DNA of 34,069 nucleotides from Pseudomonas sp. RIT409 (GCF_003052515.2 NZ_QARE02000035.1:1-34069); one strand, 5' to 3'; numbered from the stretch's first letter, positions 8,080 to 17,495 are shown. Notes: generated by a model not told the origin, from the sequence alone. A program made the numbers and translations.

Positions 8080-8103
8080 AGCCCCTCTTTCGAGGGGCTT
8101 TTT
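8080..8103 (+). terminator. Rho-independent terminator after flgE
   Basis: Stem AGCCCCTC (8080-8087), loop TTTC, stem GAGGGGCT (8092-8099), then a five-T run. It separates flgBCDE from the second flgE-like gene. Confidence 0.92.
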
Positions 8104-8306
8104 CATTCGTGCAGCCGCCCACCTCGCACGCCTGGCGACGATCTTCCCCACCGAAAAAACATCAAGAGCCGTCCCACCCCCGACCCAGAAATTTCCCACT
8201 CCCGTGTTTGCGATGATCGAACGCGCTGACAAATGAATGTCGTCGGATCGAACAACACCCGAGCGCATTCCTTTGCCCGCGAATAAATCCATGCATTGAC
8301 GCAAGT

Positions 8307-8321
8307 GTCGTCGCTGACGAC
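8307..8321 (+). promoter_or_regulatory. Small hairpin ahead of second flgE RBS
   Basis: GTCGTC-GCT-GACGAC forms a perfect 6-bp hairpin that ends four bases before the Shine-Dalgarno AGGGAG (8325-8330) of the downstream gene. It might affect translation or mRNA stability; that is inference. In the rest of the gap 8104-8334 I see no convincing sigma-54 or sigma-28 promoter. Confidence 0.4.
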
Positions 8322-8334
8322 TCAGGGAGTGTTC

Positions 8335-10143
8335 ATGTCATTCAATATTGCGGTTGCCGGGTTGAATGCAGCCCATAAACGAATGGAAGTGGCGGGCAAC
8401 AACATCGCCAACGTCGGTACAACAGGCTTTAAATCCTCTCGGGCGGAGTTCTCTGCCGTCTATTCCTCATCGATGCTTGGCAGCGGCAATGCCGTCGGTG
8501 ACGGGGTGCGTCTGGCCAATGTTTCGCAGAACTTCAAGGCAGGCGGCGTGATGTCCGATACGGGACGAGCGTTGGACATGCGGATTCAGGGGAAGGGTTT
8601 TTTCGTCATGAGTGACAACGGCGCGATCAGTTATGGGCGTTCTGGCGCATTTCTGAAGGACGCCGAAAACTACATCGTGGACGCCCAAGGCAGCCGGTTG
8701 CAGGGTTATGCGGTGACCGCTGACGGTGAGGTGATTCGGGGTGTGCGTACCGATCTTCAGATCGACAATGCCAACTTGGCGCCCAAGGCCACCAGCAAGG
8801 TGGAGCAGACAATCAACCTGGATTCCGCCGAAGCGTCGCTGGCGGCTGTCCCGACTTTCAACGTGAACGACCCGCGTACCTGGACGCGCATGACGACCCA
8901 GACCATTCAGGACGCGGGGGTACCGGAGGTGAAGGAGGTCAAGGGCAAGGATGCGAAAGGCAACGAGGTGATCGTGGTTGCGGCCAGGGCTGCAGTGCCG
9001 CCGCAGGACCATGAGCTGACGCAGTATTTCGTCAAGCTCGACGATAACAACTGGACGTCCTACCTCCTGATTGATGGCGTGAACCCGCTCGATCCGTCGA
9101 CCACTACGCCTCTGGAGGTGGGCATACGCAAGCTGCCCAATGGCAATCTGCATCTGACCGGCAATCAGGCAGCCGTCAAGCTGGAAAAGAGTGGTGATCT
9201 GGCACTGTATGGCTGGCAGCCTGCAATCAAGGTCAATGGCAATTGGGTGCCGAGTCCGGCTGCCAACACCGGCGTCGTCGCCTTGCCGCTCAACGATGCC
9301 AGTGGTGCGTTGCTCAACCCCGGCGACCCTGTCATGCCCCGCCCGGTACCGGCTTTTGATCGGGCCGACGTTTCCACCTATAACAAGCCCTTCACCAGCG
9401 CCGTTTTTGACAGCCTGGGCGTTCGCCATGAATTGACGCAGTACTTCGTCAAGGACGGCAGCAACAGCTGGAAAATGCACGTGCTGATCGATGGTCGCAA
9501 TCCGCAGGATCCTGAGAGCACTGATCCGTTGACTGCCAGTGTGTTGTTCAACGCCGACGGCATGATGCAAACACTCACGGGTGGACCTGGCCTGGTGGCG
9601 AGCAATGGCAAATTGACGCTGAGTGGCTGGGTGCCTGCCAAGCCCGTTGAGGGCAACAAGGTCGGCGGGCGCTGGGGCAGTAACGGCGCCACTGGCGATG
9701 GCGGCGGTATCGTGCTGGACATGAACAAGCTGAGCCAGTTCCGGGCGGCGACGGGCTCTTCTGGGGTGTTTGTCGACGGGTATGCGGCGGGCAGCGCCAA
9801 CAAGCTGTCCATCGACAAGAGCGGAATCATGAGGGTGGGGTACAGCAATGGCCAGCAACGTGTCATTGGCCAGGTCATGCTTGCCAGCTTCGCCAATGAG
9901 CAGGGATTGCAGCCGATGAGCAATACGCGCTGGATCGAAACCGCCGATTCTGGCGTTGCCAACTACGAAGAGCCGGGTATCGGCACGTTGGGCAGTATCG
10001 TCAACCAGTCGCTGGAAGGCTCGAACGTCGACTTGCAATCTGAATTGGTGGAATTGATACAGGCGCAGACGGCGTACCAGGCCAACTCGAAAACCCTGTC
10101 GACGGAAGCGGAGTTGATGCAGACGTTGATCAGGGCAACCTGA
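8335..10143 (+). CDS. Second FlgE-like hook protein with duplicated middle domain
   Basis: A 602-residue paralogue of FlgE. The N-terminal helix is nearly the same (MEVAGNNIANVGTTGFKSSR at 17-36) and the C-terminal helix is intact (SNVDLQSELVELIQAQTAYQ at 563-582), so it should be exportable and able to polymerise. The extra length lies in the middle: two tandem D2-like modules, about 173-300 and 340-435. Each holds HELTQYFVK (226-234, 365-373), then LIDGxNPxDP and GW[QV]P. flgE itself has one such module. I chose ATG 8335 with AGGGAG upstream. It lies after the flgE terminator, so it needs its own promoter. Role unknown: alternative hook subunit, hook variant, or a relic. Confidence 0.88.
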   Translation: MSFNIAVAGLNAAHKRMEVAGNNIANVGTTGFKSSRAEFSAVYSSSMLGSGNAVGDGVRLANVSQNFKAGGVMSDTGRALDMRIQGKGFFVMSDNGAISYGRSGAFLKDAENYIVDAQGSRLQGYAVTADGEVIRGVRTDLQIDNANLAPKATSKVEQTINLDSAEASLAAVPTFNVNDPRTWTRMTTQTIQDAGVPEVKEVKGKDAKGNEVIVVAARAAVPPQDHELTQYFVKLDDNNWTSYLLIDGVNPLDPSTTTPLEVGIRKLPNGNLHLTGNQAAVKLEKSGDLALYGWQPAIKVNGNWVPSPAANTGVVALPLNDASGALLNPGDPVMPRPVPAFDRADVSTYNKPFTSAVFDSLGVRHELTQYFVKDGSNSWKMHVLIDGRNPQDPESTDPLTASVLFNADGMMQTLTGGPGLVASNGKLTLSGWVPAKPVEGNKVGGRWGSNGATGDGGGIVLDMNKLSQFRAATGSSGVFVDGYAAGSANKLSIDKSGIMRVGYSNGQQRVIGQVMLASFANEQGLQPMSNTRWIETADSGVANYEEPGIGTLGSIVNQSLEGSNVDLQSELVELIQAQTAYQANSKTLSTEAELMQTLIRAT

Positions 10144-10192
10144 TCGGACGCCCAGCCCTGGCTTGCGTATGGCCGGCCGGGCAGGGCGGGGT

Positions 10193-10372
10193 TCAGAAGG
10201 AGCAGTCGGGCCTTACGAACGCGCCGCTGACCCGGGTCCAGCCCTTGCCGGGGCTGGTCTGGGCGCACACGGTTTTATGCTTGCCTTGCCACAGGTAATA
10301 CGAGGCAGGTGCAGCGAAGGCCGCGGTGGCGCAGGTGGCAAGCGCGAAGAGCAGGGCAGTACGCAAACGCAT
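10193..10372 (-). CDS. Small secreted protein, unknown function
   Basis: A 59-residue protein on the strand opposite to the flagellar genes. It has a clear signal peptide (MRLRTALLFALATCATAAFA, predicted cleavage AFA|AP) and a mature part of only about 39 residues with two cysteines (near 36 and 57) that could form a disulfide in the periplasm. I chose ATG 10372, because residues upstream of it would spoil the signal peptide. It sits between the second flgE and flgF, where it converges with the former. I do not recognise the family. Confidence 0.7.
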   Translation of the reverse strand: MRLRTALLFALATCATAAFAAPASYYLWQGKHKTVCAQTSPGKGWTRVSGAFVRPDCSF

Positions 10373-10573
10373 GACGGTTTCCCGTTGGTAAAAAGCAGAT
10401 GAGCGAATCATTGCAATAATCGCTCCTCGCACGAAAGTTTTTTGGCGGCACTCTCACCTCCCAGCCCGAAAAGCGGCGGTCCGCTGTCGCGACGCCGACT
10501 TCGCACGATATTTCATACAGCGCAGCCCCCGAAACCGCTGGCGAATCAACCGTTTGTACGCCTGGAGAGAAAC

Positions 10574-10589
10574 TGGCGCGATCATTGCT
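10574..10589 (+). promoter_or_regulatory. Sigma-54 (RpoN) promoter of flgF operon
   Basis: TGGCGCGATCATTGCT matches TGGCACG-N4-TTGCT with a single change; GG (10575-10576) and GC (10587-10588) are 10 bases apart. It predicts a start near 10600, about 44 bases before the flgF GTG. It probably drives flgF to flgL. Confidence 0.87.
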
Positions 10590-10643
10590 AATCACCTGCC
10601 AGTACAGCTACAGGCGGCAAGCGTCTGTCGGAGGAGGAAGACT

Positions 10644-11384
10644 GTGGACAAGTTACTTTACGTGGCCATGAGCGGTGCGTCGGAAAACGCGGTCGCGCAA
10701 AAAGTGCATGCCAACAACCTGGCGAACGTCTCGACCAACGGGTTTCAGCGCGACCTCGAACAGGCCCGCTCCATGCCCGTCTTTGGCGAGGTCAACCCCT
10801 CGCGTGCTTATGCCATGAGCGAGCGTCCCGGGACGGATTTCAGCCAGGGTTCGATGATCGACACCGGGCGCGAACTGGATGTCGCCGTCAAGGGCGATGG
10901 TTGGATGGCGGTCCAGACGCCTGACGGCGGAGAAGCCTACACCCGCACCTCCAGCATGAACATCGATGCGCTGGGCGTGTTGCGCGATGGCAATGGTTTG
11001 CCGGTCATGGGCAATGCCGGGCCGATCGCCGTGCCGCCTCAGCAGCAGATCGAGATCGGCGCCGACGGCACCATCAGCGTCCGCTCCCTGGGCGAAAGCC
11101 CGCAAGTCATGGCTGAGATCGACCGCATCAAGCTGGTTCGGCCGGACCTGGCAAACATGGAAAAGGGCCCGGATGGACTGATGCACACCAAAGACGGCAG
11201 ACCGGCGCAGGTGGATGCCAACGTGCAGGTGGAATCGGGCTTTCTGCAGTCGAGCAACGTCAACGCGGTCGAGGAAATGACCTCGGTGCTGGCGCTGTCC
11301 CGTCAGTTCGAACTGCACGTCAAGATGATGAAGACCGCCGAGCAGGATGACGAGTCGATGGCTCGCGTCTTGCAGATGGGCTAA
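10644..11384 (+). CDS. flgF: FlgF, proximal rod protein
   Basis: A 246-residue rod protein, the normal FlgF length when started at GTG 10644, which has a very strong GGAGGAAG seven bases upstream. The N-terminus MDKLLYVAMSGA and the motif NNLANVSTNGFQRD are typical. The C-terminal helix contains SNVNAVEEMTSVLALSRQFE. It is exported by the type III system and joins the rod between FlgC and FlgG. First gene of the flgFGHIJKL run, with a sigma-54 promoter 55 bases upstream. flgG starts 47 bases later. Confidence 0.95.
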   Translation: MDKLLYVAMSGASENAVAQKVHANNLANVSTNGFQRDLEQARSMPVFGEVNPSRAYAMSERPGTDFSQGSMIDTGRELDVAVKGDGWMAVQTPDGGEAYTRTSSMNIDALGVLRDGNGLPVMGNAGPIAVPPQQQIEIGADGTISVRSLGESPQVMAEIDRIKLVRPDLANMEKGPDGLMHTKDGRPAQVDANVQVESGFLQSSNVNAVEEMTSVLALSRQFELHVKMMKTAEQDDESMARVLQMG

Positions 11385-11431
11385 TGACTGACAGCTTGCG
11401 CCGACAATTCGGCGTTTGAGGAGATGAACGA

Positions 11432-12220
11432 ATGCTTCCGGCACTCTACGTAGCAAAAACCGGTCTGGCCGCTCAGGACATGAACCTGACGACCATTTCG
11501 AACAACCTGGCCAACGTATCCACCACCGGTTTCAAAAGTGACCGGGCCGAATTCCAGGACCTGCTCTATCAGATCAAGCGTCAGCCAGGCGCCCAATCCA
11601 CCCAGGACAGCGAGCTGCCCTCGGGTCTGCAACTGGGTACCGGTGTGCGCATCGTCGGCACGCAGAAAAACTTCACCGCTGGCAGCCTGCAGACCACCAA
11701 CCAGCCGCTGGATATGGCGGTCAACGGGCGTGGCTTCTTCCAGATCCGTCAGCCGGATGGCACCCTCGCTTACACCCGCGACGGCACCTTCCACCTCGAC
11801 CAGAACGGCCAGATCGTGACCGCCAACGGTTACGCGCTGGAGCCGGCCATCGTCGTGCCCCAGGATTCGCAGACCTTCACCGTCGGTGAAGACGGTACCG
11901 TTTCGGTCACCACCTCGGCCGCCACGGCCACGCCGCAAGTCATCGGCAACATTCAGACCGCTGACTTCATCAACCCGGCCGGCCTGCAATCCCAGGGCGG
12001 CAACCTGTACCTGGAAACCGCTTCCAGCGGCGCGCCGCAGGTCGGTACCCCTGGCTTGAACGGGCTGGGCGTGGTCAAGCAGAACACGCTTGAAAACTCC
12101 AACGTCAGCACCGTGGAAGAGTTGGTGAACATGATCACCACGCAGCGTGCGTATGAAATGAACTCCAAGGTGATTTCGACCGCCGACTCGATGCTGCAAT
12201 ACGTCACCCAGAACCTGTAA
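11432..12220 (+). CDS. flgG: FlgG, distal rod protein
   Basis: A 262-residue distal rod protein of normal size. Family marks are MLPALYVAKTGLAAQDMNLT at the start, NNLANVSTTGFKSDRAEFQD (about 30-49), PLDMAVNGRGFFQI in the middle, and the C-terminal helix with SNVSTVEELVNMITTQRAYE. It polymerises to form the distal rod that crosses the P and L rings. GAGGAG precedes the ATG. flgH follows after about 97 bases without an obvious new promoter. Confidence 0.97.
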   Translation: MLPALYVAKTGLAAQDMNLTTISNNLANVSTTGFKSDRAEFQDLLYQIKRQPGAQSTQDSELPSGLQLGTGVRIVGTQKNFTAGSLQTTNQPLDMAVNGRGFFQIRQPDGTLAYTRDGTFHLDQNGQIVTANGYALEPAIVVPQDSQTFTVGEDGTVSVTTSAATATPQVIGNIQTADFINPAGLQSQGGNLYLETASSGAPQVGTPGLNGLGVVKQNTLENSNVSTVEELVNMITTQRAYEMNSKVISTADSMLQYVTQNL

Positions 12221-12317
12221 TGGAAGACTGACTCCCCTGATGGATTGCCAGGAAACAACGAATCAATTCGATGGGGCGCCCGAAAAGCGCCTGCTACACC
12301 GCGAGGTTTTAAGTGTC

Positions 12318-13031
12318 ATGAAACGGCTTTCTGTACTGCGGCTTTCCCTGTTTGCAGCCCCGCTTTGCGGTCTCGCGTTGCTGACAGGTTGCGTTGCGCC
12401 TTCGGCCAAACCCAATGACCCTTACTACGCGCCGGTGTTGCCACGAACGCCGCTGCCCGCAGCGGCGAACAACGGTTCGATCTATCAGGCCGGTTTCGAG
12501 CAAAACCTGTATGGCGACCGCAAGGCGTACCGGGTCGGTGACATCATCACCATTACCCTGTCCGAGCGGATGGCGGCCAGCAAGGCGGCCAACTCCAGCC
12601 TGAGCAAGACCAGCAAGACCAGCCTGGGCCTGACCTCGCTGTTCGGTGCTGGCGTGAGCACCAATAACCCGGTGGGCGGCGGCAACCTGAGCCTGGACGC
12701 CGGTTACGAAGGCGACCGTGCCACCAAGGGCGACGGCAAGGCAGCGCAGAGCAACAGCCTGACCGGTTCGATCACCGTGACCGTAGCGGACGTGCTGCCC
12801 AACGGCATTCTGGCGGTGCGCGGCGAGAAGTGGATGACCCTCAACACCGGTGACGAGCTGGTGCGCATTGCGGGCCTCATCCGTGCCGACGACATCGCCA
12901 CCGACAACACCGTATCGTCCACGCGCGTGGCCGATGCCCGTATTACCTATTCCGGTACCGGAGCCTTCGCCGATTCCAGCCAGCCAGGCTGGTTCGACCG
13001 ATTCTTCCTCAGCCCGTTGTTCCCATTCTGA
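12318..13031 (+). CDS. flgH: FlgH, outer-membrane L-ring lipoprotein
   Basis: A 237-residue lipoprotein. The signal peptide ends in the lipobox LTGC, so Cys25 is the lipidated residue. The mature part carries YRVGDIITITLSE and a C-terminal domain typical of L-ring protein. It forms the L ring in the outer membrane around the rod. I chose ATG 12318, which gives a clean lipoprotein signal; the in-frame start at 12240 would bury it. The GAGG upstream is rather distant (11 bases). flgI starts 13 bases after the stop. Confidence 0.95.
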   Translation: MKRLSVLRLSLFAAPLCGLALLTGCVAPSAKPNDPYYAPVLPRTPLPAAANNGSIYQAGFEQNLYGDRKAYRVGDIITITLSERMAASKAANSSLSKTSKTSLGLTSLFGAGVSTNNPVGGGNLSLDAGYEGDRATKGDGKAAQSNSLTGSITVTVADVLPNGILAVRGEKWMTLNTGDELVRIAGLIRADDIATDNTVSSTRVADARITYSGTGAFADSSQPGWFDRFFLSPLFPF

Positions 13032-13044
13032 TAGCGGGATAGCC

Positions 13045-14157
13045 ATGATCACCTTCAAGCAACTGATAGCGGCAGCGTTGCTCTCTCTCACGGCGGTCGG
13101 CGCGGTACAGGCCGAGCGTCTGAAGGACATTGCCAGTATTTCCGGCGTGCGGACCAACCAATTGATCGGCTACGGTCTGGTGGTGGGCCTGAACGGTACC
13201 GGTGACCAGACCACCCAGACGCCGTTTACCCTGCAGACCTTCAACAACATGCTCTCGCAGTTCGGCATCAAGGTGCCGCCGGGGTCGGGCACGGTGCAAC
13301 TGAAAAACGTTGCGGCCGTGGCGGTCTACGCCGACTTGCCACCCTTCGCCAAGCCGGGTCAGCAGATCGACATCACCGTGTCGTCCATCGGTAACTCGAA
13401 AAGCCTGCGTGGCGGCAGCCTGCTGATGACGCCGCTCAAGGGGATCGATGGCAACGTCTATGCCGTGGCGCAAGGCAACCTGGTGGTGGGCGGCTTCGAT
13501 GCCGAAGGCCGTGATGGTTCCAAGATCACCGTCAACGTGCCGTCCTCGGGCCGCATTCCAGGCGGGGCATCGGTCGAGCGTGCGGTGCCGAGCGGTTTCA
13601 ACCAAGGCAATTCGCTGACCCTCAACCTGAACCGCAATGACTTCACCACGGCCAAACGCATCGTCGACAAGATCAACGACATGCTCGGCCCTGGCGTCGC
13701 CCAGGCAGTGGACGGCGGTTCGGTACGCGTGACGGCGCCGTTGGACCCCAACCAGCGCGTCGATTACCTGTCGGTGCTGGAGAACCTGGAGATCGATCCG
13801 GGCCAGACCTCGGCCAAAGTCATCATCAACTCGCGCACTGGCACCATCGTCATCGGCCAGAACGTCAAAGTCTCGCCTGCCGCCGTGACCCACGGCAGCC
13901 TGACCGTGACCATCACCGAAGACCCGGTGGTCAGTCAGCCGGGAGCGTTTTCCAACGGCCAGACCGCAGTGGTCCCGCGTTCGAAGATCAACGCTCAACA
14001 GGAAATGCACCCGATGTTCAAGTTCGGGCCGGGCACGACGCTTGATGAAATCGTGCGGGCCGTCAACCAAGTGGGCGCAGCGCCGGGTGACTTGATGGCG
14101 ATTCTCGAAGCGTTGAAACAGGCGGGCGCGTTGCAAGCCGACCTGATCGTGATTTAA
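13045..14157 (+). CDS. flgI: FlgI, periplasmic P-ring protein
   Basis: A 370-residue protein of normal FlgI length. The signal peptide MITFKQLIAAALLSLTAVGA ends at VQA, giving a mature start ERLKDIASISGVR, followed by the highly conserved NQLIGYGLVVGLNGTGDQT. It polymerises into the P ring in peptidoglycan, assisted by FlgA (2217-2978). I chose ATG 13045; the reading frame is open further upstream inside flgH, but the signal peptide fixes the start. flgJ follows 25 bases later. Confidence 0.97.
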   Translation: MITFKQLIAAALLSLTAVGAVQAERLKDIASISGVRTNQLIGYGLVVGLNGTGDQTTQTPFTLQTFNNMLSQFGIKVPPGSGTVQLKNVAAVAVYADLPPFAKPGQQIDITVSSIGNSKSLRGGSLLMTPLKGIDGNVYAVAQGNLVVGGFDAEGRDGSKITVNVPSSGRIPGGASVERAVPSGFNQGNSLTLNLNRNDFTTAKRIVDKINDMLGPGVAQAVDGGSVRVTAPLDPNQRVDYLSVLENLEIDPGQTSAKVIINSRTGTIVIGQNVKVSPAAVTHGSLTVTITEDPVVSQPGAFSNGQTAVVPRSKINAQQEMHPMFKFGPGTTLDEIVRAVNQVGAAPGDLMAILEALKQAGALQADLIVI

Positions 14158-14182
14158 GGCGTTTGGTTCAGAAGGAACAGGC

Positions 14183-15442
14183 ATGAGCATTCCAAGTGGC
14201 GGGACGAGCACAGTCGATTCGGGGGCGTATACCGACCTCAATCGCCTGGCCTCCTTGAAGCACGGCGACCGCGAAAGCGAAGCGAACCTGAAGAAGGTGG
14301 CGCAGGAGTTCGAGTCCCTGTTCGTCAGCCAGATGCTCAAGGCCATGCGTTCGGCCAACGAAGTGCTGGCCAAGGACAACCCGCTCAACAGCGATGCCAC
14401 GCGCCAGTACCAGGACATGTACGACCAGCAGTTATCGGTGAGCCTGTCCCGCGAGGGTGGCGGTATCGGTTTGCAAGACGTCCTCATGCGCCAGCTGTCC
14501 AAGACCAAGACCACCGATGTCGCCCCCGCGCCGCAGAGCGCCGCGACGCCTGGGTCGGATCCCGCCGTGCAGCCCCAGGGGTTGGCAACTCGCATCGCCC
14601 AGCGCCCCCTGTGGGCGTCGCGTTCGGTAGCCCCCGCCGCCACAGCCGATGGCACACCGCACAACGACGTCGCAGCGCTCAATGCCCGTCGTCTGGCGCT
14701 GCCAAGCAAGCTGGCGGACCGGATCATGGCCGGCATCGTGCCGAATACCGCAGCTACACAGGACACGGCCGCCAGTGGGGCCACCACGTTGAAAAACCGC
14801 ATTGCCGTGTCCACTGCAGTGGCCGCCGCCAAGCGGGCGGGCACCAACGGCGACTGGACCATCGGCCCTGGCTATACGGCGCAGGCCGACGCCTATGTAC
14901 GCAACCGTGTGCAGACACCGCTCGCGCCGGCCAAGTCCGCGTTCGCCAGCGCCGATGATTTCGTCAACACCATGCTGCCGCTGGCTCAGGACGCAGCAGC
15001 ACGCATCGGCGTCGATCCCACGGTACTCGTCGCCCAGGCGGCGCTGGAAACCGGTTGGGGTAAATCGATCATGCGTCAATCCGATGGCAGCAGCAGCCAT
15101 AACCTCTTCGGCATCAAGGCTCAGGGCGGCTGGCAGGGGCCAGAGGCGCGCGCGATCACCAGTGAGTTCCGCGACGGCAAGATGGTCAAGGAGACGGCGG
15201 ACTTCCGCTCTTATCAGTCTTATGCCGACAGTTTCCACGACTTGGTGAGCTTCCTGCAGAACAACAATCGCTATCAAGCCACGCTCAAATCGGCCGATAA
15301 CCCGGAACAGTTTGTGAAAGAGCTGCAGAAGGCCGGTTACGCCACGGACCCGGACTACGCCAGCAAGATTTCTCAAATAGCGAAACAGATGAAGAGTTAC
15401 CAGAGCTACGCAGCCGCGCCGGTCTCTTCCACGACTTTATAA
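14183..15442 (+). CDS. flgJ: FlgJ, rod cap and peptidoglycan hydrolase
   Basis: A 419-residue bifunctional protein. The N-terminal rod-binding domain (about 30-105) has FESLFVSQMLKAMRSAN and SREGGGIGLQDVLMRQL. A long low-complexity Ala/Thr linker follows (about 110-250). The C-terminal glucosaminidase domain (about 260-405) has ALETGWGKS with the likely catalytic Glu289, then NLFGIKAQGGW and FRSYQSYADSFHDLVSFL. It caps the growing rod and opens peptidoglycan for it. Length is slightly above the family average because of the linker. flgK follows after 10 bases. Confidence 0.95.
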   Translation: MSIPSGGTSTVDSGAYTDLNRLASLKHGDRESEANLKKVAQEFESLFVSQMLKAMRSANEVLAKDNPLNSDATRQYQDMYDQQLSVSLSREGGGIGLQDVLMRQLSKTKTTDVAPAPQSAATPGSDPAVQPQGLATRIAQRPLWASRSVAPAATADGTPHNDVAALNARRLALPSKLADRIMAGIVPNTAATQDTAASGATTLKNRIAVSTAVAAAKRAGTNGDWTIGPGYTAQADAYVRNRVQTPLAPAKSAFASADDFVNTMLPLAQDAAARIGVDPTVLVAQAALETGWGKSIMRQSDGSSSHNLFGIKAQGGWQGPEARAITSEFRDGKMVKETADFRSYQSYADSFHDLVSFLQNNNRYQATLKSADNPEQFVKELQKAGYATDPDYASKISQIAKQMKSYQSYAAAPVSSTTL

Positions 15443-15452
15443 GGTTTGAACC

Positions 15453-17495
15453 ATGTCACTGATTTCAATCGGGCTTTCAGGGCTGAACGCCAGCAGTGCA
15501 GCGATGACCACCATCGGCAACAACACTGCGAACGTTGATACGCTGGGCTATTCGCGCCAGCAAGTGATGACCACCGCAGGTGCGCAGCAGAATATCGGGG
15601 TCGGTTTCATCGGCACCGGTACCACGCTGTCTGACGTGCGTCGGATCTACAACGGCTTCCTGGATACCCAATTGCAGACCAGTACCTCGCTGGATTCCGA
15701 TGCCCAGGCGTACCTGGGACAGGCCAGCAAGCTGGATTCGATCCTGTCGAACAGTTCGACCGGCATCAGCACCGTGCTGGGCAACTTCTTCACCAGCCTG
15801 CAATCCCTGTCGAAAACGCCCACGGATTCGTCGGCTCGGCAGAATTTCCTGACCACGGCCAAGGCGTTGACCGCGCAGTTCAACAACATCTCGCAGCAGA
15901 TGAAGGATCAGAACGCCGGGATCAACACCCAACTCACCGCGGTGGCCGGGCAGGTCAATGCACTGGCCTCGTCGATTGCCGATCTGAACAAGCAGATCAC
16001 TGCGGCGCAGTCGTCTGGCGGCCAGCCGAACACACTGCTGGACTCGCGCAACGAAGCGGTTCGCCAGCTCAACGAGCTGGTGGGCGCCAAGGTCGTCGAA
16101 ACCAACGGCAACTATGACGTCTACATCGGCACCGGCCAGCCGCTGGTCACCGGCAGCAAGGCCAATGTGCTGAGTGCGGTGCCCAGCGACAGCGACCCGA
16201 CTGTGTACGCGCTCAAGCTCAATTACCAGAACAGCGACGTCGACGTCTCGGGTGTGGTCACGGGGGGTACGCTGGGCGGCCTGCTGCGCTATCGCAGTGA
16301 CGTGCTGCAACCGGCCGCCAACGAGCTGGGCCGCCTGGCGCTGGTGACGTCCGATCAGGTCAACCAGCAGCTGAACCAAGGGGTGGACGCCAATGGCGAT
16401 TTCGGCTCCAACCTGTTCCTGAGCATCAACGACCCGAGTCTGATCGCGCAACGCAGTATTGCCGCACAGGGCAACAGCTCCGGTTCGGGCAACCTCAACG
16501 TGACCATTTCCAACACCGGCGCGCTGACCACCAATGATTACCAGGTGACCTTCACCAGCGCCACCGGCTACAGCGTCAAACGCCTGCCGGACGGCAAGGC
16601 CATGGGCTCTTATGACACCGGAACGACACCGCCCCCGGTCATCGACGGGTTCTCGATGACCCTGAGCGGCACCGTGCAGGTTGGCGACAGTTTCAAGATC
16701 AGCCCGACCGGCAATGCCGCCAGCGGCATCCAGATGGTCATGACCGACCCGAAAGACATCGCCACCGCCGCGCCGTTGACCGGTACAGCCGGGGCTAACA
16801 AGGGGACGGGGACCTTCTCGCAACCGAGCCTGGACACACCGGTCAACATCTACAACAGCACCGCCACGACCGACCTGCGCAATGCGATGAAGGCCTCCAC
16901 GCCGATGCGCCTGGTCATGGGCGACAAGCAGGCGGACGGTTCCCAGTCGTACACCTTGCTCAACGCCAACGGTGCTGCGGTGACGGACGCCTCCGGCAAC
17001 CCGGTCACCGGTTTCATCGTGCCCGGCGCCAGCAATGACCTGACGCTGAACGTGGGGTATACCGATTCGGCCGGCGCGGCCCAGTCGTACAAGATCGGCC
17101 TGAACATTTCCGGCAGCCCCGAAAGCGGCGACACCTACAGCATTGCCCTGACCGGCGCCGGTTCGAACGATAACCGCAACGCAGAATCGACCCTGGCCCT
17201 CCAGACCAAGCAGACGGTGGACACGGCGGCGGGCAACGGCACGGGCATGAGCCTGAGCGCTGCCAACAGCAGCATGATCACCACCGTCGGCTCCAAGGCC
17301 GCCCAGGCCAAGAATGACGCCACGGCCACCACCGCCGTATTGACGCAGGCCAAGAGCTCACGCGACAGCGTTTCGGGCGTGTCGCTGGATGAAGAAGCGG
17401 CCAACCTGGTCAAGTACCAGCAGTACTACACCGCGTCGTCGCAGATCATCAAAGCGGCTCAAGCCATTTTCAGCACGCTGATCAACAGTCTTTAA
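15453..17495 (+). CDS. flgK: FlgK, hook-filament junction protein 1
   Basis: A 680-residue axial protein. The N-terminal motif SAAMTTIGNNTANVDTLGYS and the C-terminal helix GVSLDEEAANLVKYQQYYTA are diagnostic of FlgK. A long variable middle (about 300-600) accounts for the length. With FlgL it joins hook and filament, and it is a client of FlgN (1220-1687). The ATG follows AAGG. flgL starts 13 bases after its stop, so the two are co-transcribed. Confidence 0.96.
   Translation: MSLISIGLSGLNASSAAMTTIGNNTANVDTLGYSRQQVMTTAGAQQNIGVGFIGTGTTLSDVRRIYNGFLDTQLQTSTSLDSDAQAYLGQASKLDSILSNSSTGISTVLGNFFTSLQSLSKTPTDSSARQNFLTTAKALTAQFNNISQQMKDQNAGINTQLTAVAGQVNALASSIADLNKQITAAQSSGGQPNTLLDSRNEAVRQLNELVGAKVVETNGNYDVYIGTGQPLVTGSKANVLSAVPSDSDPTVYALKLNYQNSDVDVSGVVTGGTLGGLLRYRSDVLQPAANELGRLALVTSDQVNQQLNQGVDANGDFGSNLFLSINDPSLIAQRSIAAQGNSSGSGNLNVTISNTGALTTNDYQVTFTSATGYSVKRLPDGKAMGSYDTGTTPPPVIDGFSMTLSGTVQVGDSFKISPTGNAASGIQMVMTDPKDIATAAPLTGTAGANKGTGTFSQPSLDTPVNIYNSTATTDLRNAMKASTPMRLVMGDKQADGSQSYTLLNANGAAVTDASGNPVTGFIVPGASNDLTLNVGYTDSAGAAQSYKIGLNISGSPESGDTYSIALTGAGSNDNRNAESTLALQTKQTVDTAAGNGTGMSLSAANSSMITTVGSKAAQAKNDATATTAVLTQAKSSRDSVSGVSLDEEAANLVKYQQYYTASSQIIKAAQAIFSTLINSL

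Noticed and set aside
13009..14862. 617-codon minus-strand open frame opposite flgI/flgJ
   Set aside because: Shadow frame; composition follows the plus-strand codons.
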